Shown: positions 1-10,201, counted from the stretch's first letter. The stretch is DNA of 64,000 nt from Ruegeria sp. ANG-S4 (GCF_000814005.1 NZ_JWLK01000007.1:62001-126000); one strand, 5' to 3'. Translations and numbers: made by a program. The notes: generated by a model not told the origin, from the sequence alone.

Positions 1-132
1 CAGCACATATCCCCCTTTGCCCACGGCATCCGCAAAGGCCTGTCGTGCCTCGATCTGTTCGGCGGGCAGCGGCATGCTCAGGTAATCGGAAACCCGGTTG
101 GTATAGGCGTTGATGGTCCGCTTATCACTCAC
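1..132 (-). CDS. SAM-dependent methyltransferase, N-terminal fragment (partial)
   Basis: Only the first 44 codons lie in the window; the gene continues beyond position 1. The start is GTG at 130-132, which overlaps the stop of the DUF3429 gene as GTGA, so the two are probably translationally coupled. The protein starts [18 protein letters not shown] and reaches GGYVL at the edge. This opening resembles class I methyltransferases of Rhodobacteraceae, in which the next residues would be the DLGCGxG SAM-binding loop. The diagnostic motif is outside the window, so the assignment is an inference from the N-terminus only. Confidence 0.55.
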   Translation of the reverse strand, partial: MSDKRTINAYTNRVSDYLSMPLPAEQIEARQAFADAVGKGGYVL

Positions 133-581
133 AGATTTACCCCTATGGCAAGACAGATCAGAACGATGGCGGTCAGCAGGATGCGCAACCGCATCCACCA
201 GACCGGGGTCAGCCGCCAGTATGAGAACAAAGCGTCGAGCAAAAGCAACCCCGCGAACCCATACATCAGGTTCGTACCGGCACTGACCGGGCCGCCGCCG
301 GTCATAAAAAAAGCCCAAAGCGCGGGCAGGACCGACAAGGTATAACAGGTCGCCGCCTTGCTGCCCGAGGTTTTGGTGGAAAACCCCCACAGCACGCCCG
401 ACATGAAGCTCAGGATCACCGAGCCATAGAAGAGTTGCACGTAAGGCCCCACAAAGCGCGACCCCAGTTCCTGACGGCCCCAGTCGTTCAGATCACCGCT
501 CAGATAGGTCAGTGCGCCCCAGACAAACGGGATCAGTCCCGCCAGCCCCAGCAAGAGCGGCGCGCGGGGGATACCTATCAT
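129..581 (-). CDS. DUF3429 family membrane protein
   Basis: A 150-residue integral membrane protein with about five hydrophobic segments (near residues 7-25, 48-66, 78-95, 103-120 and 131-148). The pattern, including GxxPFxWG near the start and the [15 protein letters not shown] stretch, fits DUF3429, a small family of inner-membrane proteins without a defined function. It sits between ispH (4-nt ATGA overlap upstream) and a methyltransferase (GTGA overlap downstream), so all three are likely one transcript. Confidence 0.85.
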   Translation of the reverse strand: MIGIPRAPLLLGLAGLIPFVWGALTYLSGDLNDWGRQELGSRFVGPYVQLFYGSVILSFMSGVLWGFSTKTSGSKAATCYTLSVLPALWAFFMTGGGPVSAGTNLMYGFAGLLLLDALFSYWRLTPVWWMRLRILLTAIVLICLAIGVNL

Positions 582-1528
582 GCGGGCACCCGCAGCACGC
601 GGGGAACTTTGAACTCGACATTCTCAACGGCGGTTTCGACCAGTTCGACGGTGACGTCATAATGATCCCGGAAGGCGTCAATCACCTCGTTGACCAGCAC
701 CTCGGGGGCCGAGGCCCCGGCGGTAATGGCAATACTTGAAATCCCCTCAAGCGCGCGCCAGTCAATGTCGGTCGCGCGTTGCACCAGTTGCGCGTAGCTG
801 CACCCGGCGCGCGCAGCGACCTCGACCAGTCGGCGCGAGTTCGACGAGTTCGGCGCACCTACCACCAAAAGCGCGTCGGATTTTGGCGCAACCGCCTTCA
901 CCGCTTCCTGCCGGTTGGTGGTGGCATAACAGATGTCTTCCTTGTGTGGCCCGACGATGGCCGGAAACCGCGCCTCGAGCGCGGTGATGATATCCTTGGT
1001 GTCATCGACCGACAGGGTGGTTTGGGTGACAAATGCCAGCTTCTCGGGATCGCGGACCGCGACGCTGGCCACATCCTCGACCGTTTCGACCAGCAGCACC
1101 CCGCCATCGGGCAGCTGGCCCATGGTGCCAACGGTTTCGGGATGACCCTTGTGGCCGATCATGATCATTTGCAGTCCGGCATCGAAATGGCGTTGTGCCT
1201 CGATGTGTACTTTCGACACCAATGGGCAGGTCGCGTCGACGAATATCATCTCACGCTTTTCTGCTGCGGCCGGGACCGACTTGGGCACACCATGGGCCGA
1301 AAAAATCACCGGACGGTCATCCGGGCATTCGTCCAGTTCTTCGACGAACACGGCGCCTTTTGCCCTCAGACCATCCACAACAAATCTATTGTGAACGATT
1401 TCGTGCCGGACATAGACCGGGGCACCCCATTTCTGCAGCGCCATCTCGACAATTTTGATGGCGCGGTCGACACCGGCGCAGAAGCCGCGCGGTGCGGCCA
1501 GATACAATGTCAGTGGCGGCTTGGTCAT
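578..1528 (-). CDS. ispH: 4-hydroxy-3-methylbut-2-enyl diphosphate reductase
   Basis: Last enzyme of the MEP isoprenoid pathway: reduces HMBPP to IPP and DMAPP with a [4Fe-4S] cluster, in the cytosol. The 316-residue length is normal. The three cluster cysteines are visible at C17 (PRGFCAGV), C101 (DATCPLV) and C200 ([11 protein letters not shown]), along with conserved His residues in VHNRFVV, SAHGVP and GHKGHPE and the SSNSxRL substrate motif. The RBS-like GGAGA lies just upstream of the ATG. First gene of a run with DUF3429 and the methyltransferase. Confidence 0.97.
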   Translation of the reverse strand: MTKPPLTLYLAAPRGFCAGVDRAIKIVEMALQKWGAPVYVRHEIVHNRFVVDGLRAKGAVFVEELDECPDDRPVIFSAHGVPKSVPAAAEKREMIFVDATCPLVSKVHIEAQRHFDAGLQMIMIGHKGHPETVGTMGQLPDGGVLLVETVEDVASVAVRDPEKLAFVTQTTLSVDDTKDIITALEARFPAIVGPHKEDICYATTNRQEAVKAVAPKSDALLVVGAPNSSNSRRLVEVAARAGCSYAQLVQRATDIDWRALEGISSIAITAGASAPEVLVNEVIDAFRDHYDVTVELVETAVENVEFKVPRVLRVPA

Positions 1529-1658
1529 GGCTGTCTCCTTGATAGGGACAGGTAAGGCTTTTGCGGCTGAGGGTCCAGTGATCCCGGATGTGTCATTTAG
1601 CTGATACAGACGGCTGCTATTCGATCGGCATTTGAGAACGCATCTATCGTTAAAGCAA

Positions 1659-1690
1659 GGCGGCCAGATTCTCCCCGGAATCTGACCGCC
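1659..1690 (-). terminator. Long stem-loop downstream of the NYN gene
   Basis: A 13-bp arm (GGCGGCCAGATTC) pairs with GAATCTGACCGCC across a 6-nt loop, with one internal mismatch. It lies 20 nt past the NYN gene stop and before ispH on the same strand. No strong T-run follows on the minus strand, so it may be a terminator without a good U-tract or an mRNA-stabilising hairpin separating NYN from ispH. Confidence 0.45.
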
Positions 1691-1710
1691 ACTTAGACAA
1701 TTTTTGGACC

Positions 1711-2286
1711 TTACTTGCCGCCGGCAGCCATGACGCTGCGGGTTTCGGCTGGCATTTCACGCGGAGGGCGGCCGATCACGTCGCGCAAATCCTCCAACTC
1801 GATAAAGTTGTCTGCCTGGCGGCGCAGTTCGTCCGAAATCATCGGCGGTTGGCTGCGGATGGTCGACACGACCGACACGCGCACGCCTTGCCGTTGCAGA
1901 CTGGCTATCAGCGGGCGGAAATCCCCATCGCCCGAAAACAGCACGATATGATCGACACGCGGTGCCAGTTCCATGGCATCGACCGTCAGTTCGATATCCA
2001 TATTTCCTTTGACTTTCCGACGCCCCATGCTGTCGGTGTATTCTTTTGCCGGTTTGGTAACCATGGTGAAGCCGTTGTAGTGCAGCCAGTCCACCAAGGG
2101 CCGGATCGGAGAATACTCGTCATTTTCCAGTAGCGCTGTGTAGTAGAAAGCTCTAAGCAGTTTGCCTCTGCGCATGAATTCCTGGCGCAGCAACTTGTAG
2201 TCGATGTCAAACCCCAGTGCTTTTGCGGCGGCATAAAGATTCGAGCCGTCGATGAACAGCGCTAGCCGTTCGTCCTTGTAAAACAT
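1711..2286 (-). CDS. NYN domain protein (LabA/DUF88-like, PIN-fold)
   Basis: A 191-residue cytosolic protein of the NYN family, PIN-like nuclease folds related to LabA. Acidic metal-binding residues are visible in FIDGSNLY (near residue 13) and in the [11 protein letters not shown] motif (near residue 121), as expected for a Mg-dependent RNase fold; the [19 protein letters not shown] tail is also family-typical. An RNA-processing role is inferred from the fold; no substrate is known. It is transcribed divergently from folK and ends 183 nt before ispH. Confidence 0.88.
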   Translation of the reverse strand: MFYKDERLALFIDGSNLYAAAKALGFDIDYKLLRQEFMRRGKLLRAFYYTALLENDEYSPIRPLVDWLHYNGFTMVTKPAKEYTDSMGRRKVKGNMDIELTVDAMELAPRVDHIVLFSGDGDFRPLIASLQRQGVRVSVVSTIRSQPPMISDELRRQADNFIELEDLRDVIGRPPREMPAETRSVMAAGGK

Positions 2287-2368
2287 AAAATGGTCCTTCC
2301 GGTATAATCCACCGCACCGTGAGCTCCGTGAGTGAAAAGAAATTGGTCAGTGCAATGGTATCCTTAAA

Positions 2369-2386
2369 ATAGGCTTTTTAGCCTAT
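2369..2386. promoter_or_regulatory. Small palindrome in the NYN-folK divergent promoter region
   Basis: ATAGGC-TTTTTA-GCCTAT is a perfect 6-bp inverted repeat in an AT-rich stretch 25 nt upstream of folK and about 80 nt upstream of the NYN gene. It could be a regulator site or a leader hairpin. No known motif is recognised. Confidence 0.25.
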
Positions 2387-2411
2387 ATCGCAAGCATTCT
2401 CTGAACAGAAT

Positions 2412-2993
2412 ATGGGGTCTGAAGTGGACAAATCCTTGTCGGAAGCCGTCATTGCGCTGGGTGGAAATCTCAGTCTGAGAGGTCATGGACCCAGGGTGAC
2501 ACTTGAGCAGTCGCTATCCGCAATGGTTGAGGCCGGGCTGGTGATTCGTGCCGCAAGCCGGTTTTTTGCCACACCCTGCTTTCCAGCAGGCGCCGGGCCT
2601 GACTATGTGAATGCTGCGGTTTTGATCGAAACCGATCTCGATCCGGGGCAGCTTCTGGACCTGCTGCACCGCATCGAACATGACTTTGGCCGCGCCCGCG
2701 AACAACGCTGGGGGATGCGCACGCTTGACCTTGATCTGGTCTGTTGGGGCGATCTTGTGCTGCCCGATGAGCTCGAACATCAACGCTGGCTGACCCTTGC
2801 GCCCGAGGATCAGGTCAAATCCGCGCCCGAGCAGTTGATCCTGCCCCATCCCCGGCTACAGGATCGCGCCTTTGTCCTGGTTCCGATGGCGGATGTTGCG
2901 CCGGATTGGAGTCATCCGGTGCTGGGGCTGACGGCGCGTCAGATGGTTGCCGCTTTGCCGCCTGCGGATGTTGCCGCTGTCACACCGCTGTGA
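2412..2993 (+). CDS. folK: 2-amino-4-hydroxy-6-hydroxymethyldihydropteridine pyrophosphokinase
   Basis: Transfers pyrophosphate from ATP to 6-hydroxymethyl-dihydropterin in folate synthesis. The HPPK signature is complete: ALGGNL near the start, the RWGMRTLDLDLVCWGD block holding the two Mg-binding aspartates, and LPHPRLQDRAFVLVPMADVAP near the C-terminus. Length 193 is normal. First gene of the housekeeping cluster, 94 nt before rpoZ. Confidence 0.95.
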   Translation: MGSEVDKSLSEAVIALGGNLSLRGHGPRVTLEQSLSAMVEAGLVIRAASRFFATPCFPAGAGPDYVNAAVLIETDLDPGQLLDLLHRIEHDFGRAREQRWGMRTLDLDLVCWGDLVLPDELEHQRWLTLAPEDQVKSAPEQLILPHPRLQDRAFVLVPMADVAPDWSHPVLGLTARQMVAALPPADVAAVTPL

Positions 2994-3087
2994 TCCTCGC
3001 ATTTGCGGCATTTCCTGCTTGTCAAGGCGGGGATTCGCGCTTAGATAAACCCCTTCCTGCCACGGATTCATTTACGGAGAGCGCCCT

Positions 3088-3441
3088 ATGGCCCGCGTTA
3101 CGGTCGAAGATTGTGTAGACAAGGTCCCGAACCGGTTCGAACTGGTTATGCTTGCCGCCCACCGGGCGCGCGAGATTTCTGCCGGTGGCCCGATCACCGT
3201 TGACCGCGACAACGATAAGAACCCCGTTGTCTCGCTGCGCGAAATCGCCGACGAAACCCAAAGCGCCGATGAGCTGCGCGAACGCCTGATCGAGGCCAAC
3301 CAGACCCAGATCGAGGTTGATGAGCCGGAAGAAGATCAGATGGCGCTGCTGATGGGTGCTGAATCCGACAAACCCGCGGATGACGATATGTCGGAAGAAA
3401 AGCTCCTGCGCGCTCTGATGGAGGCTCAGGGCCAGGGGTAA
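3088..3441 (+). CDS. rpoZ: DNA-directed RNA polymerase omega subunit
   Basis: A 117-residue omega subunit that helps assemble and stabilise RNA polymerase and forms part of one ppGpp site in proteobacteria. The N-terminal core [20 protein letters not shown] and AAHRAREI are diagnostic; the C-terminal half is an acidic tail rich in E and D, as in other alphaproteobacteria. It is preceded by GGAGAG at an 8-nt spacing and lies 25 nt before the ppGpp synthetase/hydrolase gene, a conserved pairing. Confidence 0.96.
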   Translation: MARVTVEDCVDKVPNRFELVMLAAHRAREISAGGPITVDRDNDKNPVVSLREIADETQSADELRERLIEANQTQIEVDEPEEDQMALLMGAESDKPADDDMSEEKLLRALMEAQGQG

Positions 3442-3466
3442 CCCCAGCGACAAAGGTGCGGACCGG

Positions 3467-5599
3467 ATGATTTCAGCTGAAGACCTGATTGCGCTGGTCC
3501 GCAATTACAATCCCAAGACAAACGCCGAACGTATCGAGCGGGCCTATGAATTTGGCCAGCAGATGCACGAAGGGCAGTTCCGCCATTCTGGCGAGCCCTA
3601 TTTCTCGCACCCCGTTGCCGTAGCCGCCATCCTGACCGAACAGCGTCTGGATGATGCAACAATCATCACCGCCCTGCTGCACGACACGATCGAGGACACC
3701 AAGGCCAATTACGGACGCGTGTCCGAGCTGTTCGGGGATGAGGTCGCCAAGCTGGTCGATGGTGTCACCAAGCTGACGAATCTGCAGCTGTCCAGCCGCG
3801 AGACCAAGCAGGCCGAAAACTTCCGCAAGCTGTTCATGGCGATGTCCAAGGACCTGCGGGTCATTCTAGTCAAGCTGGCCGACCGTCTGCACAACATGCG
3901 CACCATCAAGGCGATGCGCCCTGAAAAGCAGGTGCAGAAAGCGCGCGAGACGATGGACATCTATGCGCCGCTTGCGGGCCGCATGGGGATGCAATGGATG
4001 CGCGAGGAGCTTGAGGACCTCGCCTTCCGCGTGCTGAACCCCGAAGGCCGCCAATCGATCATCCGGCGCTTTATCACGCTACAGCGCGAAACCGGTGACG
4101 TGATCCACCGCATCACCGGCGACATGCGGCACGAGTTGGAGAAGGCCGGGATCGAAGCCGAGGTATTTGGCCGCGCCAAGAAACCCTATTCGATCTGGCG
4201 CAAGATGCAGGAAAAGGATCAGGGCTTCTCGCGCCTGTCCGATATCTACGGTTTCCGCATCATCACCCAGACCGAGGAAGACTGCTATCGCACCCTCGGC
4301 GCGATCCACCAGCGTTGGCGCGCGGTTCCCGGGCGGTTCAAGGATTACATCAGTCAGCCAAAATCGAACGGCTACCGCTCGATCCACACCACTGTGTCGG
4401 GGCGTGACGGTAAACGGGTCGAGGTTCAGATTCGCACCCGCCAGATGCATGATGTGGCCGAAACCGGCGTTGCGGCGCATTGGTCCTATCGTGACGGCGT
4501 GCGCTCGGAAAACCCGTTTGCGGTTGATCCGGCCAAGTGGATTTCCAACCTCACAGAACAATTCGACAGCGAAGACGATCACGAGGATTTTCTCGAAGCC
4601 GTCAAGCTTGAGATGTATTCGGATCAGGTGTTCTGTTTCACCCCCAAGGGAGACGTGGTGAAACTGCCGCGCGGGGCGACGCCGATTGACTTTGCCTATG
4701 CCATTCACACCCGTATCGGTCACGCCTGTGTCGGTGCCAAGGTCGATGGCATCCGCGTGCCTTTGTGGACGCGGCTGAAAAACGGGCAGTCGGTTGACGT
4801 CATCACGGCTGATGGCCAAACACCGCAGGTGACCTGGCTGGAGATTGCAGTTACCGGCAAAGCGCGCACGGCAATCCGTCGGGCTCTGCGTGAAGTCGAC
4901 CGCGAACGGTTTATCAAACTGGGCAAGGAACTGGCCCGCGCAGGGTTCGAGAATATCGGCCGCAAGGCCACCGACAAGGCGTTGGATACGGCCGCCAAAC
5001 ACCTTCGCCTGAAAGACCGTCACGAGTTACTGGCCCGTTTGGGGAGCGCGGAACTTACCGCCCATGACGTCGTCGAGGCCGTTTACCCCGAGTTGGCCAA
5101 GGACGAAGGCGACGCCATTCCGATGCGACGTGCCGTGATTGGCCTTGAGCCCGGACAGAAGTTCGACCGCGCCCCGTGTTGTCAGCCCCTGCCCGGAGAG
5201 CGCATCGTCGGCATTACCTATCGCGGCAAGGGTGTCGTAGTACACGCAATTGATTGCGACCGTCTATCCGAGTTTGAAAACGAACCCGAACGCTGGGTTG
5301 ATCTGCACTGGCACTCGGGAACGCATCCCGCTGTTTATGGCGCGACGCTGGACCTCACCATCGGAAATGACGCAGGTGTTCTGGGACGTATTTGCACATT
5401 GATCGGTGAGAAAAAGGCCAATATCTCGAACCTGGTATTTATCGACCGTAAACCCGATTTTTACCGCTTGCAGATCAGCGTCGAGCTGCGCGACCTTGAA
5501 CAATTGCATTCGTTGATGCTGATGCTTGAGGCCGAAAGCGATGTCGCCGCGGTCGAAAGGTATCGGGATCGGGCCAAAACGACGGTCGCGGCAAGCTGA
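3467..5599 (+). CDS. Bifunctional (p)ppGpp synthetase/hydrolase (Rel/SpoT)
   Basis: Makes and degrades the stringent-response alarmone (p)ppGpp; usually the only long RSH enzyme in this group. The 710 residues hold an HD hydrolase domain with intact HDTIED at 72-77, a RelA/SpoT synthetase domain (about 235-350, with KPYSIWRKM and IYGFRII), a TGS domain (about 385-450, FTPKGDVVKLPRGATPIDFAY) and a C-terminal ACT domain (about 635-705). The intact HD residues suggest hydrolysis is active. The RBS is weak, 25 nt after rpoZ. Orthologues are named relA, spoT or rsh, so no symbol is forced. Confidence 0.96.
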   Translation: MISAEDLIALVRNYNPKTNAERIERAYEFGQQMHEGQFRHSGEPYFSHPVAVAAILTEQRLDDATIITALLHDTIEDTKANYGRVSELFGDEVAKLVDGVTKLTNLQLSSRETKQAENFRKLFMAMSKDLRVILVKLADRLHNMRTIKAMRPEKQVQKARETMDIYAPLAGRMGMQWMREELEDLAFRVLNPEGRQSIIRRFITLQRETGDVIHRITGDMRHELEKAGIEAEVFGRAKKPYSIWRKMQEKDQGFSRLSDIYGFRIITQTEEDCYRTLGAIHQRWRAVPGRFKDYISQPKSNGYRSIHTTVSGRDGKRVEVQIRTRQMHDVAETGVAAHWSYRDGVRSENPFAVDPAKWISNLTEQFDSEDDHEDFLEAVKLEMYSDQVFCFTPKGDVVKLPRGATPIDFAYAIHTRIGHACVGAKVDGIRVPLWTRLKNGQSVDVITADGQTPQVTWLEIAVTGKARTAIRRALREVDRERFIKLGKELARAGFENIGRKATDKALDTAAKHLRLKDRHELLARLGSAELTAHDVVEAVYPELAKDEGDAIPMRRAVIGLEPGQKFDRAPCCQPLPGERIVGITYRGKGVVVHAIDCDRLSEFENEPERWVDLHWHSGTHPAVYGATLDLTIGNDAGVLGRICTLIGEKKANISNLVFIDRKPDFYRLQISVELRDLEQLHSLMLMLEAESDVAAVERYRDRAKTTVAAS

Positions 5600-5615
5600 G
5601 AAGGGGTGATCAGGA

Positions 5616-6314
5616 GTGGTTTTCAAGCGCCGAGATCGACGCTCGCCTGTCCAGATCGCATCAGAGTTGGTCTATCCCCGCGGCGGATGGACCCGGGCTT
5701 TCCACTACGTCAAACATCGTGTTCGTCGCCTTCCTGATACTCCGGAACGGATTGCGCGCGGGATTGGCGCGGGGGTCTTTGCCGCGTTCACACCGTTTTA
5801 CGGTTTGCATTTTGTCGTCGCTGCCGTGTTGGCCCGTTTGCTCAACGGGAACATTCTGGCCGCGCTCAGCGGGACATTCTTTGGGAATCCGCTGACCTAC
5901 GTGCCAATTGGTGTGATCTGCTTGCAGGCCGGGCATTTCTTGCTGGGCACCAAGTTTGACGAGGGTGACACCCACGGACTGATGGGCAAGTTTGCCGACG
6001 CAATCGGTGATCTCAAAAACAACTTCATAGCCATGTTCACCGACCGCGTTGCTGACTGGCGCGGCCTCGGTGTGTTTTATGATGAGGTGTTCTTTCCCTA
6101 TCTGATCGGCGGGATCATCCCGGGGATCGTAGCCGGTATCATATGCGCGTATCTCAGCTTGCCCGTGATCCGAACCTACCAAAAACGCCGCCGGACAAAG
6201 ATCAAAGCGAAATTCGAAGAAATCAAGCAATTGGCGCAGGCAGAGACTGCCGTTCCGCGGGTAAACGAACTAGGCTCTGCCCACGAGCTTATGAAGGATT
6301 CGAAGGATGTCTGA
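5616..6314 (+). CDS. DUF2062 domain membrane protein
   Basis: A 232-residue protein starting at GTG ([11 protein letters not shown]), preceded by GGGG in the 16-nt gap after the rel gene. DUF2062 is recognisable from the [22 protein letters not shown] region (about residues 43-65) and the GNPLTY stretch; about three hydrophobic segments lie near 48-65, 70-108 and 155-180. The molecular function of DUF2062 is not defined. It overlaps pdxJ by 8 nt, so the two are coupled. Placement between rel and pdxJ is conserved in Rhodobacteraceae. Confidence 0.9.
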   Translation: MVFKRRDRRSPVQIASELVYPRGGWTRAFHYVKHRVRRLPDTPERIARGIGAGVFAAFTPFYGLHFVVAAVLARLLNGNILAALSGTFFGNPLTYVPIGVICLQAGHFLLGTKFDEGDTHGLMGKFADAIGDLKNNFIAMFTDRVADWRGLGVFYDEVFFPYLIGGIIPGIVAGIICAYLSLPVIRTYQKRRRTKIKAKFEEIKQLAQAETAVPRVNELGSAHELMKDSKDV

Positions 6315-7053
6315 CAATTATCTGCGTCTGGGTGTGAATATTGACCACGTCGCCACAGTGCGCAATGCGCGCGGCGGGGCGTATCCGGACCCCCTAAGGG
6401 CCGCCAAACTGGCGGAAGAGGCTGGCGCGGACGGGATCACGGCGCATCTGCGCGAAGATCGCCGGCACATCTCGGACGCAGACATTGACGGGCTGATGGA
6501 GGTGCTTTCAGTCCCGCTGAACTTCGAGATGGCAGCAACTGATGAAATGCAGAAAATTGCGCTGCGTCACAAGCCGCATGCTGTGTGTATTGTCCCGGAA
6601 AAGCGAGAGGAGCGCACCACGGAAGGCGGGCTTGAAGTGGCACGCGAAGAGAACAAGCTGGCCCATTTCATCGCACCGCTTCGGGATGTCGGGTGCCGGG
6701 TCTCGATCTTCATTGCTGCCGATCAGCGTCAGATCGAAGCAGCGCATCGCATCGGGGCCGAAGTGATCGAGTTACACACTGGCGCGTATTGCGATGCCTG
6801 TGCTGAAGGCCGGACAGAGGAGGCCGCGCAGGAGTTGGAGTCCCTTCGCGCGATGTCCAGCTTTGCCCATTCGTTGGGTCTTGAGGTGCACGCGGGCCAT
6901 GGACTGACCTATGACACCGTGCAACCCGTCGCGGCATTTCCCGAAGTCAAAGAACTCAATATCGGTCACTTCTTGATTGGCGAGTCCATTTTTCTGGGAC
7001 TGGACCCCGCGATCAAGGAAATGCGCCGCCTGATGGACGAGGCGCGGGCGTGA
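6307..7053 (+). CDS. pdxJ: Pyridoxine 5'-phosphate synthase
   Basis: Condenses 3-amino-2-oxopropyl phosphate with 1-deoxyxylulose 5-phosphate in the DXP-dependent vitamin B6 pathway; a cytosolic TIM barrel. The family signature [19 protein letters not shown] opens the protein and is followed by [34 protein letters not shown] and [12 protein letters not shown]. Length 248 is normal. Its ATG lies inside the end of the DUF2062 gene, and its TGA overlaps the GTG of the downstream LysE gene. Confidence 0.98.
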   Translation: MSDNYLRLGVNIDHVATVRNARGGAYPDPLRAAKLAEEAGADGITAHLREDRRHISDADIDGLMEVLSVPLNFEMAATDEMQKIALRHKPHAVCIVPEKREERTTEGGLEVAREENKLAHFIAPLRDVGCRVSIFIAADQRQIEAAHRIGAEVIELHTGAYCDACAEGRTEEAAQELESLRAMSSFAHSLGLEVHAGHGLTYDTVQPVAAFPEVKELNIGHFLIGESIFLGLDPAIKEMRRLMDEARA

Positions 7054-7670
7054 TCGACCTTGCGTCTCTTGCGGTTTCGGCGCTTGCCTTTTTTGTCGTT
7101 GCCGTTTCGCCGGGCCCTGCCAATATCTCAAACGCTGCCGTGGCGATGAGCTATGGGCGCAAGACAAGCCTGATCTACGGTGCAGGTCTATCTTGCGGTT
7201 TGGTGTTCTGGGGGCTGGTCGCCGCCAGCGGGATGGGCGCGGTCCTGCAAGGCTCGCTTTACGTCTTGATGGTCTTGAAGGTGTTGGGCGGGCTCTATCT
7301 TTTGTGGCTGGCTTGGCAATCCGGGCGCTCTGCGTTGCGCTCGGATGCGGGCAAAGTCGCGACACCCGACAAGGGCAGGTGGTTTTGGCGTGGTCTGATT
7401 CTGAATTTGTCCAATCCGAAATCGGTCATTGCCTGGATGGCGGCGCTGTCTGTTGGTTTGGGCCCGAATGACGGTATCCTGGCTGTCGCCGCAGCGACGC
7501 TGGTATGTGTGATCGCGGGATTCATCAACAACGCGCTTTATTCGCTTCTGTTTTCGGTCAGTGGAATGATGGCCGGCTACCGTAGGCTAAGACGAAGGAT
7601 CGATGGGGTTGTCGCGGGTCTGTTCGCCATTGCGGGTCTGGGCTTGATCAGGTCTGCCTTTGCCAGATGA
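7050..7670 (+). CDS. LysE/RhtB family amino-acid exporter
   Basis: A 206-residue inner-membrane exporter with about six hydrophobic segments. The family motif [20 protein letters not shown] lies near residues 20-40 and [14 protein letters not shown] in the middle. Substrates of the family are amino acids or small metabolites; this one is not predictable. GTG start overlaps the pdxJ stop as GTGA. It is the first of two adjacent but diverged LysE-type genes placed between pdxJ and acpS, which are neighbours in many relatives. Confidence 0.9.
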   Translation: MIDLASLAVSALAFFVVAVSPGPANISNAAVAMSYGRKTSLIYGAGLSCGLVFWGLVAASGMGAVLQGSLYVLMVLKVLGGLYLLWLAWQSGRSALRSDAGKVATPDKGRWFWRGLILNLSNPKSVIAWMAALSVGLGPNDGILAVAAATLVCVIAGFINNALYSLLFSVSGMMAGYRRLRRRIDGVVAGLFAIAGLGLIRSAFAR

Positions 7671-7672
7671 AA

Positions 7673-7697
7673 AAGGGTCTGCCGCCCGCAGGCCCTT
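7673..7697 (+). terminator. Terminator-like hairpin after the first LysE gene
   Basis: AAGGGTCTGC pairs with GCAGGCCCTT (one G-U) around CGCCC just after the stop codon; followed by a weak T-rich tail (GATCTCTTT). It could separate the pdxJ transcript from the next LysE gene. Confidence 0.4.
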
Positions 7698-7759
7698 GAT
7701 CTCTTTACGTGTATGACATGTTATTCCCAACAGGACAGACGGACGGGGGACGCACCAAC

Positions 7760-8383
7760 ATGATCACGGCAGGTTTCGTTGCAATCTGGCTCGCCTGGTT
7801 GATGGCCGGCGGTTCGCCCGGACCGGCGACCATGGGAATAGCGGGCACCGCCATGAACGAGGGGCGCACGGCGGGTCTGGCGTTTGCGCTAGGCATCTGC
7901 GCCGGCTCTGCCGCCTGGGGCATAGCGGCGGCATTGGGATTATCGGCAATCATGTTGGCCAATGTCTGGGTGTTCGAAGTGATCCGCTATGTCGGCGTGG
8001 CTTACCTGAGTTGGCTTGCCCTGAATGCCTTGCGCCGTGCGCTGACGTCGGACGAGGTTGCGTTGGGAAATCCGGTCCGCGGTTCTTTGGCAACGATATT
8101 TGCCAAAGGCGCGGCTATTCACCTGACCAACCCCAAAGCGATCCTAAGCTGGGGGTCGATCTATGCCATCGTGGCCCCAAATGATGCCAGCCTGAGAATG
8201 CTGCTGAGCTATTTTGCGCTGCTTTACGCGGGTTCATTGTTGATTTTCATAGGCTACGCTTTCCTCTTTTCCTCAGCGCGGATGGTCAACGCCTACCGCC
8301 GCGCCCGCCGCTGGTTTGACTTTGCATTTGCAGGGTTTTTTGGCGTCGCCAGTTATAAAATCCTGACGGTGCGCTTGTCATGA
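7760..8383 (+). CDS. LysE family translocator
   Basis: A 207-residue exporter of the LysE/RhtB superfamily with about six membrane segments and the motifs GGSPGPATMGIAG (near residue 16) and HLTNPKAILSWGS. I chose ATG 7760 over the in-frame upstream ATG at 7709 because GGGGGA sits about 8 nt before it and translation then starts directly at the first membrane helix, as in the family. It is only distantly similar to the preceding LysE protein, so an ancient rather than recent duplication. Confidence 0.88.
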   Translation: MITAGFVAIWLAWLMAGGSPGPATMGIAGTAMNEGRTAGLAFALGICAGSAAWGIAAALGLSAIMLANVWVFEVIRYVGVAYLSWLALNALRRALTSDEVALGNPVRGSLATIFAKGAAIHLTNPKAILSWGSIYAIVAPNDASLRMLLSYFALLYAGSLLIFIGYAFLFSSARMVNAYRRARRWFDFAFAGFFGVASYKILTVRLS

Positions 8384-8399
8384 AGGCCGAGGGGCAGCG

Positions 8400-8726
8400 A
8401 TGATCAGACACTGCGTGATGCTGCGCCTGACGTCCGATTTCGACCCTTCGGAACTCGACGCCGTTATGAGGGGATTGGGTCGCGTTGCGGATCGTCTGCA
8501 GGGTTGCGGGGGCTTTGTGCATGGCCCCAACCGTGACTTCGAAGCGAAGTCATCCGACTACCCTTATGGGTTTTCGTTGGACTTCGCCGATGCTGCCGAC
8601 TTGAAACGGTACGCCAATGACGAAACGCACCGCAAGCTGGGAGCGCGGCTCGTGGCGATGTGTGAGGGTGGCGCAGAGGGGATTCTGGTTTTCGATTTGG
8701 AAATGCCTGCCCTGACCGACCAATAA
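8400..8726 (+). CDS. Dabb (stress-responsive alpha/beta barrel) domain protein
   Basis: A 108-residue protein with a single Dabb domain: the opening MIRHCVMLRLTSDFDPSELDAV strand-helix, the ADRLQGCGGFVHGPNRD loop and a YANDETHRKL stretch typical of this dimeric ferredoxin-like fold. Members range from plant stress proteins to cyclases and monooxygenase-like enzymes, so the reaction is unknown. It starts 17 nt after the LysE stop and is followed after 16 nt by a quinone reductase gene, so the three are probably cotranscribed. Confidence 0.8.
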   Translation: MIRHCVMLRLTSDFDPSELDAVMRGLGRVADRLQGCGGFVHGPNRDFEAKSSDYPYGFSLDFADAADLKRYANDETHRKLGARLVAMCEGGAEGILVFDLEMPALTDQ

Positions 8727-8742
8727 CAAACGAGGGAACGTC

Positions 8743-9720
8743 ATGAAAGCAATCACCTATCGCGGTTTCGGCGCAGCGGCGGATGTCCTTGAGCTGGTCG
8801 ACCTGCCTACGCCGACGCCCGCCGCAGGCGAGGTTTTGGTGCGCGTCTGTGCCTCGGGTATCAATCCTTCTGACGTCAAATTGCGGGCGGGTGCACGCCC
8901 CGGTGCAGCAATGCAATTCCCGGTCATTACCCCGCATTCCGACGGAGCAGGGGTGATCGAGGCGGTGGGCGAAGGCGTTGACCCGGCACGGGTCGGCGAA
9001 CGGGTCTGGATCTGGAACGGCCAATGGCAACGCGCATTTGGGACAGCAGCCGAATACGTTTCTTTGCCGTCCGAGCAAGCCGTTTTCTTGCACAACACGA
9101 CCAGTTTCACCGAAGGCGCCTGTTTTGGCATTCCGGCTATGACGGCTTGGTACGCGCTGTACCGCGATGGTCCGATTTCCGATCAGACGGTCTTGGTCAC
9201 GGGCGGTGCGGGCACGGTGGGGCGTTACGCGTGTCAAATGGCAGCCTTGGGTGGCGCGCGTGTCATTACGACCGTCAGCTCTGAGGACAAAGCGGCGCAT
9301 TCCGGTGCGGCAGAGTGGATCAACTATCGCACGCAGAACGTTACCGAGGCTGTAATGGACCTGACCCGGGGCGCGGGGGTCGACCGCATCGTCGAAGTTG
9401 ATTTTGCCGCCAACCAAAGCACATCACTGTCGCTGATACGGCCCGGCGGCACAATCGCCAGCTATGCCTCTGCTTCGCAAATGCGGCCGGAATTGGATTT
9501 CTATGGATTCATGTTCAAGAACATCCGTCTGCACATGCTTATCGTTTACATGCTGGATGCGGCTGAGCGTCGGCTTGGTGAAGCTCAACTGGGGACATGG
9601 CTGGAGCAGGGCGCGTTGAAACACGCGGTGGTTCCTGCCGGAACGCTTGCCGATGCCGTCGCCGCGCATCAGATGGTCGAGGCCGGTCAGAAACTGGGCA
9701 CAGTGGTGTTGGAGGTCTAG
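8743..9720 (+). CDS. Zinc-free MDR oxidoreductase (NADPH:quinone reductase family)
   Basis: A 325-residue medium-chain dehydrogenase/reductase with a GroES-like N-terminal half and a Rossmann domain ([28 protein letters not shown], near residues 149-176). Zinc-binding residues of true alcohol dehydrogenases are absent, so it belongs with NADPH-dependent quinone oxidoreductases (QOR, zeta-crystallin type). A good GAGGGA RBS precedes the ATG. It ends 1 nt before acpS, suggesting cotranscription with an essential gene. Confidence 0.88.
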   Translation: MKAITYRGFGAAADVLELVDLPTPTPAAGEVLVRVCASGINPSDVKLRAGARPGAAMQFPVITPHSDGAGVIEAVGEGVDPARVGERVWIWNGQWQRAFGTAAEYVSLPSEQAVFLHNTTSFTEGACFGIPAMTAWYALYRDGPISDQTVLVTGGAGTVGRYACQMAALGGARVITTVSSEDKAAHSGAAEWINYRTQNVTEAVMDLTRGAGVDRIVEVDFAANQSTSLSLIRPGGTIASYASASQMRPELDFYGFMFKNIRLHMLIVYMLDAAERRLGEAQLGTWLEQGALKHAVVPAGTLADAVAAHQMVEAGQKLGTVVLEV

Positions 9721-9721
9721 C

Positions 9722-10141
9722 GTGATCCTTGGAATCGGAACGGATCTTGCAAACATCGAACGCATTCAGCGCACGCTGGATCGGTTCGGAGATCGTTTTC
9801 GAAACCGGGTTTTCACCGAGATTGAGCAACGCAAAGCAGAGTACCGCGCAGACACAGCCGGTACTTACGCCAAGCGCTGGGCCGCGAAAGAGGCATGTTC
9901 CAAGGCCTTGGGCACCGGTCTTCGCATGGGGATCGCGTGGAAGGACATGTCGGTGACCAACTTGCGTTCGGGTCAGCCGGTAATGCACGTAACGGGCTGG
10001 GCGGCCGACCGTCTGGCAAAGATGACGCCCCCCGGTTACAAGGCGATCATCCACGTTACACTGACCGACGATCACCCATGGGCGCAGGCCATTGTGATGA
10101 TCGAGGCGCGCCCGCTTCAAGAAGCGCCTGAGCAGCCTTGA
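9722..10141 (+). CDS. acpS: Holo-[acyl-carrier-protein] synthase
   Basis: Transfers 4'-phosphopantetheine from CoA to ACP, essential for fatty acid synthesis. The protein starts at GTG 9722 ([16 protein letters not shown]); D8 of the GTDL motif and E of [14 protein letters not shown] are the Mg-binding residues. The frame is open upstream to 9647, but that part is antiparallel to no family homology and overlaps the preceding gene, so it is excluded. Length 139 is normal. Followed by lepB 60 nt on, as in other Rhodobacterales. Confidence 0.96.
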   Translation: MILGIGTDLANIERIQRTLDRFGDRFRNRVFTEIEQRKAEYRADTAGTYAKRWAAKEACSKALGTGLRMGIAWKDMSVTNLRSGQPVMHVTGWAADRLAKMTPPGYKAIIHVTLTDDHPWAQAIVMIEARPLQEAPEQP

Positions 10142-10201
10142 CTTGCCCCCACCGGCCCCGCATGTAGCACCCCAACGAATGGAAGGACCGGAGAGAGCAG
10201 T